NCBI GenBank assembly: GCA_023853785.1
Contig: JAJIRX010000746.1
Span: 19,638-83,637, forward strand
From: Psilocybe azurescens
Lineage: Eukaryota > Basidiomycota > Agaricomycetes > Agaricales > Agrocybaceae
Reading direction: 5' to 3'
Length of the DNA: 64,000 bases
The notes beneath the pieces are model-generated. The model did no database searches and had not been told where the DNA came from. It was given only the letters and a program-made list of their open reading frames with translations. This document shows positions 49,113 through 61,320 of this stretch, piece after piece. A program made the translations under genes and the position numbers. The stretch's first letter is position 1. The number at the start of each line of letters is the position of its first letter.

Positions 49113-50855
49113 ACACTCTACTCTACACATATCGCAGTCGCAGTCGCACGCGCACGCATGACGGTGATATCCATGGAAGGTGGATTTCTTGAGTGAAGAA
49201 AATCTATCACCGTGAACAGAAACCACCACTCTTTGGGGTTAAAACCAATTATCTCATCTTGATCTTGATGGATCGACGGTGTGCGGACTAAACACGATGA
49301 AAGCCCTACGTACTCGGTAAGCTGCCATAGCTTCCTGTGAAGCTACACTTAGATGGTCTAGACAATTTCATGCCAGGATTCCGACTCGCGAGTCAGAGTC
49401 TTCCTGCGACCAGTAATGATGATCATCGCATGACTCTCATACACTCTTATTCCTGGAGAAGTTGGAATTACACTCCTCTTTGAATTCTCCCGACTTTGGC
49501 TTCGGTGAAATAATGCATACCGAGCGCACGACAAAACTGTGACTGGTTTCGTTGGGACATCTTTTCTTCACATTTTGCTTACCTATTCGAACTCGTACTG
49601 GCCGTATTCTCGTCTCTTTCTGTTACTGTTACCCAGGGCTGATATTCAAGATTATGAACGGTGCTATAATCATTGACAAAAACGAAAGCATTGAGAAAAT
49701 GATGTCGTTACAAATCGAGCTTCTGCGACCCAATACATGCAGGGGGGATGTCAGCGAAGGAGCTCAGATCGCTACTTTTGCTGTGCATGCTGTTTATGCG
49801 GACAGCGCAGTTCGGAAACGCTAGCAAAGCCGCGTCCTATGCCGCTGCAGCTACTGCGGAGACCGTTACGATAGGGTTGACAGAGGTCCCCAGCAGCTCA
49901 ATATGCAGGTGGGGAGTCGGACCATCCGGATTCCGTAGACGATGGGAGAGTCTAGGCCGGGTCATAAACACGCAAGAGCGCCATGGGATTGAAGGGGTGT
50001 GTATGTTGTGGAGGAGGTTGAAGGCAAGATGGAGAGGGGCTGATGATCTGGCGAAGAACGGACGTTGCTGTCCATCATGCATCCATCAATGAGGGCATCT
50101 GCGTAAATCGCTGCTGTTGTTGCGGCGGTTATGATGGCATGAGGTTGCTGAACTAAGTACTAAGTAGAGGGCTTGGAGGAGAGGTGACGAACCAGCAACG
50201 ATCTGCATCGTTGCGGAGCCGCGTGATGGGTAATGTACACCTGGTCCGAGAATTCCGGTTGCGAATAACGTTGAGGAGGCCACTGTAAATGACAGAGATT
50301 CAAGAATTAAAATTAGAAAAAGAAGTAGTGAAGCCACGCACCTTCAAAGTCTACCCCCTAACCAGGTCTTCCCTTTCCCCTCTTTGTAAAGCACAAAGCT
50401 CGACGAAAACAGACGAAACAAGTTTTCGGCGCAAGGATTGTTGGCTACTGCTGGTTGACGGAGGTTGTAATTAAATTTCTTGGCAGTTCTTGTCTTCTCC
50501 ATGACATGTTTATATCATTGGCGTTCGCTTCTCGTGCTTATTGACAATAGACATTACCTCGAGGCTGCTCTTGAATTTTACCTTTAATTAATTAGCCGAT
50601 TGCTTTTGGAGGTTTTGAGGACATAAACCAAAGGAATGCATGTTTTAAGGAACTTGAGGTATCTGATAAAGGCAGCCATCCGTTTTATGGGCTCGATTTG
50701 TGGTGTATTAGTTCCACGTGAAAGCAATGAATGTACTGATCTAAATGCTCGAGAAAGATAGGTTCGGATTGTGTATAAAGTGCTATGTGTGAGAACCTTC
50801 AACACGTCCTCCTTAATCTCATACTTGTCTATCTCAACGGGATCCGATTATCACG
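49113..50855. other. 1.7-kb intergenic region
   Basis: No gene could be supported. A plus-strand Ala/Thr-rich frame at 49748-50092 starts with a hydrophobic stretch (LRSLLLLCMLFMRTAQFGNA) that could be a signal peptide, but the rest has no motif and no clear partner exon. Confidence 0.35.
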
Positions 50856-52696
50856 ATGAGCAGGAGGGAGTCGCGCTCGTCGCTGGGCGCAAGACAGAAC
50901 GATGCGCTGTTTGAATTCGAGAACTGTAAGTTTTTCTGCTTGTTCCGCCAGCTGAAGCACAAGTTTTGATTCCACGGTGGCATTTTTTGCAGTTAAGAAG
51001 AAGTTTCTGCTCGCCAATAAACATATAACCAAGTACGCTTCATATGTGTGATGACACAATCCTTAGAACTGAAGAAATATAATTTCTTAGGCTTAATGCA
51101 ACACTCAGTGCTCGTATTGAGGAGTTGAATGCTCAAATATCATTGCTCCACGTTGAAAACCTTCGGCTGCGGGAATCCGAGATCGCGCTGACAGCTCAGC
51201 TCAAGCGAGCAAGGGGGAAAAAAAGGCACGGCTGACCCAAAAACTCGGGTGGGTCCTTGTCAGTGCGCAAGCCACCTCCGCTGGTACTGACTGTCTGCGT
51301 CGCAGACCAAAACCTGCCAAACACCTAATATATCCCCGGGAGACCCACAATATTAGGACTGCTTCAATTGAACCACCCACACAACCTTCTCCGCGAGCTC
51401 AACGTCTTACGCCCGATATCAGACCAAGTCCGACATCTCCTCAATTGAAGAGTCGTATCTCGCGACCACCCAACGTGTCTGGAATCCACGAAGAAGACGA
51501 ACCATCAGGATCCTCAGACGAAGTAGAGAAACAAGTAATACCCCTAGAAAGAAGTCTAAATCGAGACCAAGGCTACCAGCATCGAAACTGCCCCTGCCGA
51601 CCCGTAATCCCTCGCCCACACCAGCAATAGCAACAACAACAGCGAACGAGGCGATATCAGCATCATCGAAACCTAGGAACACTATTCGCAGGCAGAGTGG
51701 CTTGCTGAATGTGAATACCAAGGTTCTATCAGTACCCCGGTCAGGAAGCCCTGCGTTTGGGCCCAAGATTCGACTGGAGGCCGGCCAAGCTGAAGAGGCC
51801 AAAGAGTTCTCTGCGGTGCATGGCGAACTGGAGGTGACGATTACCACCGCTGGGGATGTTTTGGCGAACAGAGAGAAACGGAAAGGTAAGGCGAAGGAAG
51901 AAGTGGAAGGAGAAATCGTGTGGAAGTCGAGAGACAAGAAAAGACTGCGAGAAGAGGTAGATTCCACGGACATTCTAAAGCCAAAGGTGAAGGATACTAC
52001 TGTCCCCCGAACTGTATTACAACCAATTGACAGCAACGGTGCGTATTTTGAGCCCACCTCCATAAAGTCTGCGAGCTGAAACTATTTTTTGCAGTGTCTG
52101 AACAGGTGGATTCAGATGGGAAAGCGTTCCTACGACCTGGATCTCCAGATGGTGGATCTGCACCAACGTCGCGTGGGTCTACTAGCCCAGCGACCGGATC
52201 CTCAGAACTAGAAGGCGCACAAAGCATGACTGGACATCTGGAACGGAGGACACGGAAGAGTGTCAATTATGCTGAACCCAAGCTGAATACGTGCGTCCTA
52301 TTTATAGCCCTTGTGCACAGCCTGACGTGGGTCCACTACACAATTAGGAAAATGCGCAAACCAGAGAACATTCTAAAGCCAAAGGTGAAGGATACTACTG
52401 TCCCCCAAACTATTTTACATACAATTTTCAGCAACGGTACGTATTTTCCTGCCCACACAGCCCACCGTAAGGTATGCAAACTGAGATTATTTCCTATGTG
52501 TGTATGAACCGACAGACTCGGCTGGGAATGTATTCATACGACCAGGGTCTCCAGATGGGTCTGAATCATCGTCATGTGGGTCTCCTAGCCCAGACACAAC
52601 CGGATGTTCGGAACAAGAAGGCACAAGAAGTACGACCGGAAATCGGGAACGAAGGAGACAGAAGAGCGTCAACTATGCTGAACTCAAGCAGAATAT
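50856..52696 (+). CDS. SGO1: Shugoshin (centromere cohesion protector)
   Basis: Shugoshin shields centromeric cohesin and recruits PP2A through its N-terminal coiled coil. Here exon 1 (50856-50925) reads MSRRESRSSLGARQNDALFE and exons 2-3 continue KKKFLLANKHITKLNATLSA, RIEELNAQISLLHVENLRLR, an unmistakable shugoshin coiled coil. A long basic/Ser-Pro region follows. The C-terminal SGO motif occurs twice: RRTRKSVNYAEPKLNT then KMRKPE (about 52240-52360), and RRRQKSVNYAELKQN (about 52645-52696). Frame breaks at A7 51218-51224 and C4 51541-51544 are each closed by one base (RGKKKARLTQKLG and VIPPRKKSKSRPR). Beyond the second copy the reading frame splices over a MITE into a kinase exon, so the true 3' end is uncertain. 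Confidence 0.85.
51971..52321 (+). repeat. Shugoshin C-terminal segment, copy A of a tandem duplication
   Basis: Starts CATTCTAAAGCCAAAGGTGA and encodes ILKPKVKDTTVPRTVL, an intron, FLRPGSPDG, then the SGO motif and an intron starting GTGCGTCCTATTTATAG. The same order recurs in copy B about 400 bases downstream. Confidence 0.85.
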
Positions 52697-52727
52697 GTGC
52701 GTCCTATTTATAGTCTTGATGGGCATA
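52369..52727 (+). repeat. Shugoshin C-terminal segment, copy B of the tandem duplication
   Basis: Same order of words as copy A: ILKPKVKDTTVPQTIL, intron, FIRPGSPDG, SVNYAELKQN and the GTGCGTCCTATTTATAG donor. The first 45 bases are nearly identical to copy A and the rest has diverged, including changes in the SGO motif (EPKLNT to ELKQN). It is probably a degenerating copy. Confidence 0.85.
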
Positions 52728-52759
52728 TTCATCATATTCGGACTGACATTGGGCCCACA

Positions 52760-53282
52760 AGGACCCCTGACATATGGCCAAAATGTCGTTGGCAAAAACC
52801 CGAAATCTCAAAATTTGTGTCCGGACAGCATGGTCCAAATCTGTCCGGATTTGCAACGTCCTTTTTCGTTTTCAATTTTTGTCCGGATTTTGGCAACGGC
52901 CTTCGAAAAAGGCCATTTTTTCTACGTTAGGTCGATTTTTCGCCTCGCCGACGCCTATAAGGCAATGCAGTATTGTAAAATTTTCCGAGTGTTCCGATGC
53001 ATATGTGGTACTTTCTCGACATCGGAAAACAAACAGATATACGTTATATCAGGATTGAACCTATACTTCATCATAACGATGCGCAAGCTTCCAACCACTC
53101 TACCATTTGTCCGTATTCCGATGACAACATTTTAAAAATTTGTGGCTCTTGTCCGATAATTTAAGACGTCCTTTTTCGATTTTCGAGCTATTTTGTCCGG
53201 ATTCTACGACATCATTTTCCAAAAAATCTCAAATTTTTGTCCGTATTTGCCAACGACATTTTGGCCATATGTCAGGGGTCCT
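52760..53282. mobile_element. MITE with 37-bp perfect terminal inverted repeats and 8-bp target duplication
   Basis: The left end starts AGGACCCCTGACATATGGCC and the right end is its exact reverse complement over 37 bases. The flanks are identical 8-bp copies of GGCCCACA (52752-52759 and 53283-53290), a true target-site duplication. The inside repeats TTTTTGTCCGGA-like words in both orientations and encodes nothing. An 8-bp duplication fits hAT-type or KDZ-type transposons; the family cannot be fixed from the ends alone. It sits in an intron (52697-53300) that would be 73 nt long without it. Confidence 0.9.
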
Positions 53283-53300
53283 GGCCCACAACACACTTAG

Positions 53301-54788
53301 GAGAACTCGCAAATCAGACCGCAGGCACAGAACTGATTCAGAGGATAATATCACGGATGCATTTAAAGTCAGGAACAAACTTCTAATTTCAGATTCGCCG
53401 CTTAAGAGTGACCCTCCAATCAACGGACATCCATATGCTTTACCCCTTCAAGAATCCACAGCATCGTCCTTTCTGGAATCATTGTCAAGCGTAATAACGG
53501 AGGATCTGACGGGTTTCATCGTTCGAGATAGTGAATATCCCGCCCATGGTGGAGGATACGCAGACGTATATATAGGCACCTTATCAAAAGAGCAGAAAAG
53601 AACTAAGGTGCGTAACGAAAAATCCAGAGGGAACATGCAGTACCAGTCTGAGAACACTTCTAGGTCGCTATCAAGATTATAAGGACACATACGTATACTC
53701 CTAGTAACCGATGGAAGATAGAGAAGGTAACAGTGTTCTAGAACATTCGTCGTTGATTTTGACATTTATCCTATTAAAGAGGTTACGACGGGAGATTCGT
53801 CTATGGTCATGTTTACGACATCCAAATGTTGTACCGCTATTGGGGACCACTTTGAGCTTTAGTTCTTACACCTCCATGGTTTGCCCGTGGATGAATGAGG
53901 GAAATTTGCACCATTATCTTAATGATAGGAGAGCGGAATTGAACTTACGACGGCGGCTGCAAATTGTAAGCACCTTCTCAGAGGAATTTTTCTACTAATG
54001 TTTTCATCGATAATCTAATCAATTTGTAAGCTAGCAGATGTTGTGGAGGGTCTTTCATATTGTAAGCTTGAACGCTCTCTTTTATTTACCTTGTTACAAC
54101 CACATATAACACTCTTCTAAGTGCATTTGCAACCGGTCATCCATGGTGATCTCACAACCGTACGCAGCAAATTCACCTCTTATGTTGCTGCAAGATTTCA
54201 TGAGGACTTGGCCAGGGTAACATCCTGATGGACGGAGGAAAGGCCCACCTAAGCGATTTTGGCCTATCGAATGTCATGGCTGAAGTCCGAAATAACTCAT
54301 TTTTAAGCTCTACAGTTGGGGGTGCACCGAGGTGGACAGCACCTGAGCTCCTCCATGTAGGTACAGACGTCAATAAGGTTCCAACTGTGACAAAGGAGTG
54401 CGATATTTATTCCTTTGGAAGCGTTGTACTACAAGTACGTGCAGCCAAACTTTGCTTGAACGATAGACTCATCCGCTCATGGTGTAATGGCTTGTAGGTT
54501 ATATCTGGAAGAATACCCTATGAAGATATTCTCTCCGACATTCATGTTATATTACAGCTGATCAATGGTGGCGATCCGCCGAGACCGGCGGAACCTCTAC
54601 TATCAGATGGGTTCTGGGATTTCATCGTCTTATGCTGGAGTCGAAACCCATTTATGCGACCTCAAATCGACCAGGTGAGAGAGATGCTGCATATGTTGCG
54701 ATATAGTTGTAGCGAAGAGACATTGGCTGCAAACGTTATCGACTATGACAAGTCGCCAGAGAAGGACACCGTAGAGGACACAGAATGA
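53301..54788 (+). CDS. Tyrosine-kinase-like protein kinase domain, joined in frame to shugoshin exons
   Basis: Complete kinase core over seven exons. The glycine loop is in GGGYADVYIGTL (exon 53301-53607), the ATP-anchoring Lys in VAIKIIR (Lys codon 53673-53675; exon 53664-53726), and the C-helix region is LRREIRLWSCLRHPNVVPLL. The catalytic loop is HGDLTT-GNILMD (HGD at 54142-54150, in place of HRD as in many mushroom kinases), DFG is at 54255-54263, and STVGGAPRWTAPEL and ECDIYSFGSVV follow. The C-lobe ends SRNPFMRPQIDQVREML and the stop is 54786-54788. All catalytic residues are present. The splice near 54034 needs one extra base. No in-frame Met lies between the MITE and the glycine loop; the frame either continues from shugoshin exons or starts at ATG 53269 inside the MITE. 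Confidence 0.8.
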
Positions 54789-54956
54789 ATTATGGGAATG
54801 AAGAATAACATAAAAATCTCAAGTGTATCGGTATTTTGCGCAAATATACACGTACGTAATGAAGAAGTTCCGAAATGAGGCATCTAAGGAAATAGAATTG
54901 AATGGGACAAGCGTGGTCCACCAGAGTCCGTACAGCACAAGCATCATGTAGCCCGT

Positions 54957-57900
54957 TCACCTCCTCATCCTTCCTGTATTCACGACTTTGTTGTCTTCCA
55001 AATCAGACATGACAGCATCAGCATTTTCAAACGTCGACAGTCGTCTGCGGGGAGGTATCCTTTTCACATCGTTGACTCCGGTGTTAGGGGTGCTGTTGTG
55101 ATTGTCGTCTTCGTCGTCGCTGTCAAATGGAGTAGAGGAAGAAGATGACGTGGGTTCGTCTCGGGAGTCGACCCCCGAGCTGCTGGAAGCTTCGGTCGAA
55201 CGCTCCTGTCCGTCGTGAGATTTTGATTTTGGATGGCGATGCTCGAGTTTCTTGTCGGGGATCTATAAACGCTCGATGTTTAGGGAAAGGGGGATGGACG
55301 GTATTGAGCAACGAACTGGATAGAAATATGAATAATTTGCTTACAGGTAACCGGACGATGTAGGCGAGTAAAGTCGAGCACGCAGCGAAAAAGAACACCG
55401 ACTTCAAACTCACGGAATATGCATCCCGCGCATGTCGTTGGGTCTCTGGGTCAAGATCCACAACGAGTCGCGCGGACTGTCGGATTCTTCTGATCAACTA
55501 ATCAAAGAGAGAATAAAGGAGAAAAGAATTAGCGTCCGTAGTTTCTGCTACACCAATTGCCACGAGCTGTGATGGTGGAAAACGAAAACGTACGTCATCT
55601 GCGTCTGGAGTGTGTATTCTTTTACGAAGTTCCGTTTCCAGCTTGGACTGGAATATGGCCGACGATATCGCCACCCTCCGACTTGACCCACGCCTCTGAA
55701 AAGCTGTCCAAAGCCGGTACCTATGGCCATGCAGTTCTCTGGTTGATATATGATGTTAGTATACCCAATGTAGTCAGAATTTTCCCCATGGAATGACATA
55801 CCCGGAACGTGTACCAACAGTGCAACTATCGTGTTTCGCCGTGAGCACAAAATGTTGTTTGGAATGAAGCGGGACGTACTAAGCATAGTTTGAAGAACAA
55901 CGGCGTTTCCAAATCCAAGTGGTATCTACACATGCGTCAGATTTGCTAGGAAACTGATCCCATCGACGGAGGGTTTTTTAAAAGAGAATACGTACAATGC
56001 TTAGCCACGACTGCAGTGGTCCAGAGTCTTCGCGTATGTGGTAGATTAGAACAGCTCCGATGAATGGGAAAGCTCCGAAGATAAGATTTATTTTCTTGTA
56101 TCGTCCGGTCTTATGCATCATCCAACCAGCGAACAGAGATCCCGTTGACATTGAAAGACTGTTTGGAAGCAAATGTAAACCTTCACAGAAGGAAAATCAA
56201 TACATTGGTGACGGATAGATTATACTGAGCCATGCAACATGAAAATCAGAACGTACCTGCAGTAGAAGCGTTTGTCATGACCACAGTCTGGAACCACATC
56301 GGGAAGAAATAAACGATGGAGAAATTGCAAATGGCAACGAGGAAATTGGAGAATCCAACAAGGACTGGGATCCTCCGTCTGAGAAGGAACGGAGCTAGAA
56401 CCGGCTCCGGTGAGACGAAGAATTCAACCAGGAGGAAAGTGATAGCAAAAGTGGCAGCGGAGGTGATGGAAATAATCACTCGGGGATTAGACCACTGTAA
56501 GCAAGCACAAAGGTTGATGACAATCGCAGATTGATAGTAATGGCAGAGTGACGAACGGGAAGCGTTTCGTTGTAGCGAGCACTGAGAAACATGAGGGTAG
56601 AGCCAACCTAATAATGATCGCCAGGTGAGTCCTCGACGTGTAAGAAATCAGGAGCGCATAGGATCTTACAGCCATCATCAGACTACCACTTCCTAGATAA
56701 TCGATTCGTCGCAGAATCTCCTTGGCGCTTTTCCCTGTCCCCTGGGGCGTCGGAACACATTTAGCGGATACAGAATGAAGGGCGAGCTCAGGCCGTGCCT
56801 TACCTCGGTCACGTAGTTCAGGTTGTACGATGTTAAAAGATATGAAACCAAGAACAAAGGAACCTGGATGAGAAAAGCCCATCTCCATCCCAACCTAGTA
56901 GACGGGTCAGCGGAAGACTATTCTTCAAACATGATGGTTGACATACCAGTCAGTGATTAATCCACCCAGAGGACCTCCGAACCCCAGTCCAAGCTTGAAC
57001 AGATCAATATGTGAGTTTGCACAATGTAAGTAGAGCTCACTCCATTGAATACACTTGCTACGCCTTGCGTTAGACCTCGACTCTGTTATGTAGATGTAAG
57101 CCAATTGATTCGATGTTAGCCGAGGCCTCGATGCGATGCGAATAGTTGCAATCGTGGTTTGGTCTTTGAAACGCTCCAGTTGGCTCCTTTGGAGCTGCAG
57201 TCCGACAGATAATACTGAATCATGACTCACTCTAATGCTATACATGTCGCTGACAATGATCCTTGAAAAATATTTGATCAATGTTCCGTGATTGTTATTA
57301 TTTACTTACGATGAAGTCGTCATCAATCCTCCCCTCCAATCCCAGAAAGCTATGAAACGAGAAACGAGATATAGATCAATTTTTGCTAGGATAAAAGATG
57401 GGCATACAAATCGTGCAAGAATCAGCATCTCCATGCTCTTCGACAAGCCACACATTAGGACTCCTGCACCAGCGAAGAAAAGTGCAAGATGATTGGCGCC
57501 TTTTCTGCCTAATACGTTGCATAGACGCCCGTAGAGCGGCGTGAACGTGCACGTTGCAAGAAGATAGCTGTGCAATTCAATTTTAGCAATGAAGAAGCGT
57601 ATTAAGATCGTCAACTCACGATGTGCCCAGCCAACTGGCTTGATTTGATCTATTGAATTCGGATGATATTGAGGGTATCACTAGAATAGCGACATCAGTA
57701 TATTTTGAGCAAACGTAGACCCACTGCTGACGTACTGGTAGGAACCAGAGTTTCTGTGGGATGAATAGAGATAGGTAAGCCAAGGTAACGATAGAAGGAG
57801 TAGAGATGATTTACGGTTCAATGCCTAACATAATCAGTGGAAACACTTGGAAATCAAAGAAAATTAGTCAAGAACTCACTGAAAGAAACGTCGCACTCCA

Positions 57901-58187
57901 AAGCCCGGCTAAGATGCCATAACGAGTGGACCGTGATAAATCCAAAGGGCCAACTGGATGGGCAAGCTTTCCAACTGATCGACCTCGTCCAGTTCCTCCA
58001 TATTCATCTGAACCTCTCCCTCCGAGTAGCGGATCTTGCTCCGACATAGTCCTTGATCTGCCTTGCAGATTGCAGTCGACGTTGTTAAAATGGAGGAAAG
58101 AGCTGCAGAGCTGTAGCCCGTGGAGAAACCTGGATAGATACCCGAAGGTACCGCGGTGGTATAAGGATTAGAAAAGGTTGCGTGCAC
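54957..58187 (-). CDS. MFS transporter, VBA/Fnx1-like (vacuolar basic amino acid type)
   Basis: Multi-exon protein with an acidic N-terminal tail before TM1 (MHATFSNPYTTAVPSG ... NMEELDEVDQLES). Family words follow: NQASWLGTS then YLLATCTFTPLYGRLCNVLG, RKGANHLALFFAGAGVLMCG, LAGIGGGGLMTTSSIIVSDM, LGLGFGGPLGGLITD, WRWAFLIQVPLFLVSYLLT, and in the second half LAPFLLRRRIPVLVGFSNFL and LPNSLSMSTGSLFAGWMMHK. This layout is that of fungal 14-TM exporters of the VBA/Fnx1 group, which move basic amino acids into the vacuole; the substrate is inferred. A Ser/Asp-rich tail ends at 54957. The frame breaks at C3 55674-55676; one more base gives GQVGGVAISSAIFQSKLE. The 3' end is 168 bases from the convergent kinase gene. 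Confidence 0.8.
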
Positions 58188-61100
58188 AATGGATGGGAAG
58201 GCGTTTTGATTCTCAAATTCGGTTCTTCAGCCGGTAGCACGTGACTCAGGTCTCCGCTTCTATGCATCATGTGTCCGAATACATTTACCCTGGACTTGGG
58301 CTATAATCGGATGGCTATTGCGTATTTTTGCGTTGAAATGGGAGATTTGTGTCAAATTTATGTGGTTACAATATTGTCGAAATTAGCCGATGGGTATTGG
58401 AAGGCTTACATTGCTATTTATAACCACGCGAAGTTGACGCGGACTTCGAAGTCGTGTGCTGAGAATGTCGTAGAAATTGTTTGCCTTGCCCTATCTGCTA
58501 CTTTTCATGACTATATACCTACTATTAATTATCTTCCGAGGTAGCCTGTGTCCCTCGATTAAAGATCCATTGCGGATACGAGTCCGTATGATGATACTAC
58601 TTATTCCTCTATTACACTCACTGAAAGCGGCTTACTGGACTCAGATGTCGCTTTGATGAGTCGCATTAAACAGTCTTCTCGCAGTCCACGCCTTATTTCT
58701 GCCGTCACTTGAAACGGCAATGAAGCACCAGAAGCAATCCGTCGGTCGCTCAGGTGATCAGTTGTTGTAATCGTTCTACTTAATCGTTTCTCACCTGAGC
58801 TTCGGATCACCACATCGTGGTCCAGGTATGGTTAGAAGCATCACTCTCTCTGTCGGAGACAAGCAGGAAAGAAAGAAGGGGTCAGGCCTATTATGATACA
58901 AGGATCACATTCTAGATTATCGTGACAAAGTACATCAGCTGCGCACTTTTCAGCGGCCTGATTGTGGGCAGTGCGAGTTAACGAAAACAGTTAACGTCGC
59001 AGTATGTGATCAGTGGCGGATTTAGCCAAGATTAGTCGAAATATGCAACCACGTTAGATCTCCGCCGGCAGGGATACTGTGTACTACAGTCAAATCGACA
59101 TCGGAACATTTGTCTTAGTTGCGTTCTCGAGTCATGGGTTCTAGCACTGCTTCCAGGTGAGGTGAGATGTGTGTACAACCTTCTGCATAAATGTTGCCAA
59201 TTCCAAAAATCAATTAGCTCAACGGTCAAATAGTGCCACAAGTTCGACGCCATGAGTATCATTCCAAGTGGTACAAAAATTTCACAGTTGGAACCCGAGT
59301 TCCGTGAATCTATCCAGCTTAGTGTAGTAACATGTTCGATCATAGCTAACGGTAACTTTCGACGGTTCCCTTTTCTACAAGTAACAAATTCTCTGACTGA
59401 GCACGGCTCTGCCCGGATCATGCAGATTTGTATCCCAATTGGTGGATCTGAAGCGGATCAATATGTCCGTCGCACAATTTATAGACTTTCGTACACTTGG
59501 ACGGGAAACCACTAGTATGGCTAACCAGTGCCTCAATTTATGTCAACACAAACGTACAGGCATGTATGGGTACGCAAAGGCAATAAATAAGGGGAGAAGC
59601 CGGGAACTAAGCATACGAAGGAGACAGTTAGGCTACAAGAAAAAGAAAAAAGAAAAAAGAAAAAAGAAAAGGAAAAGGAAAAGGAAAAGAGGAGACAGTG
59701 CCACAGAACAGTAGAACTCATCTATATAGTTGCTCTATTAGTACCTACGAGAAAGTAGTGAAATATGATGTGACCGAGAGCTAAGACGGCCACACATCTA
59801 GTGTCTCCGTACATCACCTCTCAAAGGCGTACAAGAGACCAGTGTAGCTCGGGGGTGAGATGGTGCCCTAATATCTGCCATTTGCATGGCATTGAGGGCA
59901 GGTGCTGTTGATGTGGGGGCTGAAAGGAGAATTAGCGACTAGTACGCGTAGATAGGATTGTCAACCTTACAGTACTGCTCCGGATAACTGCGGCTAGTAT
60001 ATCATCGCGGTCAGCTTCAAGAGGAATATCGGATAAATGTAACACGACGAACTATTGGTTGCATGTCATTCTGCAATTAGGAAGAACGCAGGTCGGGTCG
60101 TGATACGGACTGAATTTACAGTGCCCGGAGTCGCAAGGGATCTGTGGAAATTGGTTCAGAGAGCTTGGAGCACAACGCAGTCAACTAGGGTGTGCATACC
60201 ATCACGTCAGGCTGCAACAAGAGCGGTGAGAAACAATAAGAATGGCGATGGCAAAATGAAAGAAGGCGCTTACCAATTGTTGGCTGTGACCGCAGCGGGT
60301 GTAAAAGTTGGAGACTCTGGACACGTCAAGAAAAGTGAGCAGCGTCCAGAGAAGACACGGAAAAAGAAACTAGACTCACTGGCGCAAGCGGCACATCTTA
60401 TTATGTCGAAGTTGAGGTCGGAAGGCTTGGAAGTAGGTTTGCTGAAGGTAAGAGCGCTTGTTGTTTTTGTCCTCAGCAACCATCCGGCCCTTATAGGAAC
60501 AAATAATCTACTTTTGAAAATGTTTATCGTTCTTCGGCGTTTATTTTGTCTCCCAAGAGACGGGTAACTCCTTGAATGTCTCCTTGATCAACTGTACTAC
60601 ACAAACCTTCCAAGTTTCCCTCGAGTTAGCCGCTCTGCCCATACTAGTAAAGATCTGCACTTGTGACGTCTTTAATTTTCAGATCACGAGATCACGTATT
60701 GTATCTGAATCTAATACAGTGGAAGCAGCGGAGCTTTTACATTCTCCCAGAATAATGTCGTAACCGATTATTCTGACAACGCTGCCAGCAACTTCCTTAT
60801 TATTCACACAGGATCGCATACAATATCATTGAGAGCGCCCAAATGAGATCCTGGTGTCATGCATCTCGGAGAGCACGGAAGTCTTTTAGCTCTTCGAGCA
60901 TGATGAGAATCGAGATTGCAAATAATTTAGAGATCGGTTACTGGAAATCAATAAACGGTCGGATTACCCTTTTCGAGTCGAGATGATGATCATCTCGTTT
61001 TCTCTTAGCTTTCTCTACGTTGGCTCGGATACTTGGGAAGGTTGCTATGAGCTCTCCGTATCTGAAGGCAGACCGAAGGGCTCGGACCTCGAGTCTGAAT

Positions 61101-61320
61101 CCTACGGTCATCAGTGATCCCAAAATCAAGTTGGACACATAAGTGCGCACAAGGCAACTTTGGGCCGGAGACCGGCGCGCAATCCCGAACAAAGTCAAAA
61201 ACAAATATGAACAAATACATGCATTTCTTCGCGGCTTGAACTTGAGCCACACTCTTACGGTTCAGCATTGTCTTGCTGCTCCCTGCTCCAGATAGACATC
61301 ATCCTCGTAGTATATCGAAG
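58188..61320. other. 3.1-kb region without a supported gene
   Basis: A plus-strand frame at 60055-60567 includes a Lys-rich stretch ending in AQAAHLIMSKLRSEGLEVGL before a GTAAGA donor and might be an exon, but no motif or start could be assigned. The rest is open frames without motifs plus the purine tract at 59636-59694. Confidence 0.35.
59636..59694 (+). repeat. Polypurine low-complexity tract
   Basis: About 59 bases of A with interspersed G (AAGAAAAAG and AAAAGG units) and no pyrimidine. It creates the Lys/Arg-rich artefact frame on the plus strand. Confidence 0.85.

Noticed and set aside
52760..53282. Firm assignment of the MITE to hAT
   Set aside because: An 8-bp duplication fits hAT but also other groups, and no transposase is encoded.
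59439..59714. Lys/Arg-rich plus-strand open frame
   Set aside because: Its C-terminal half is the polypurine tract and the rest has no motif.
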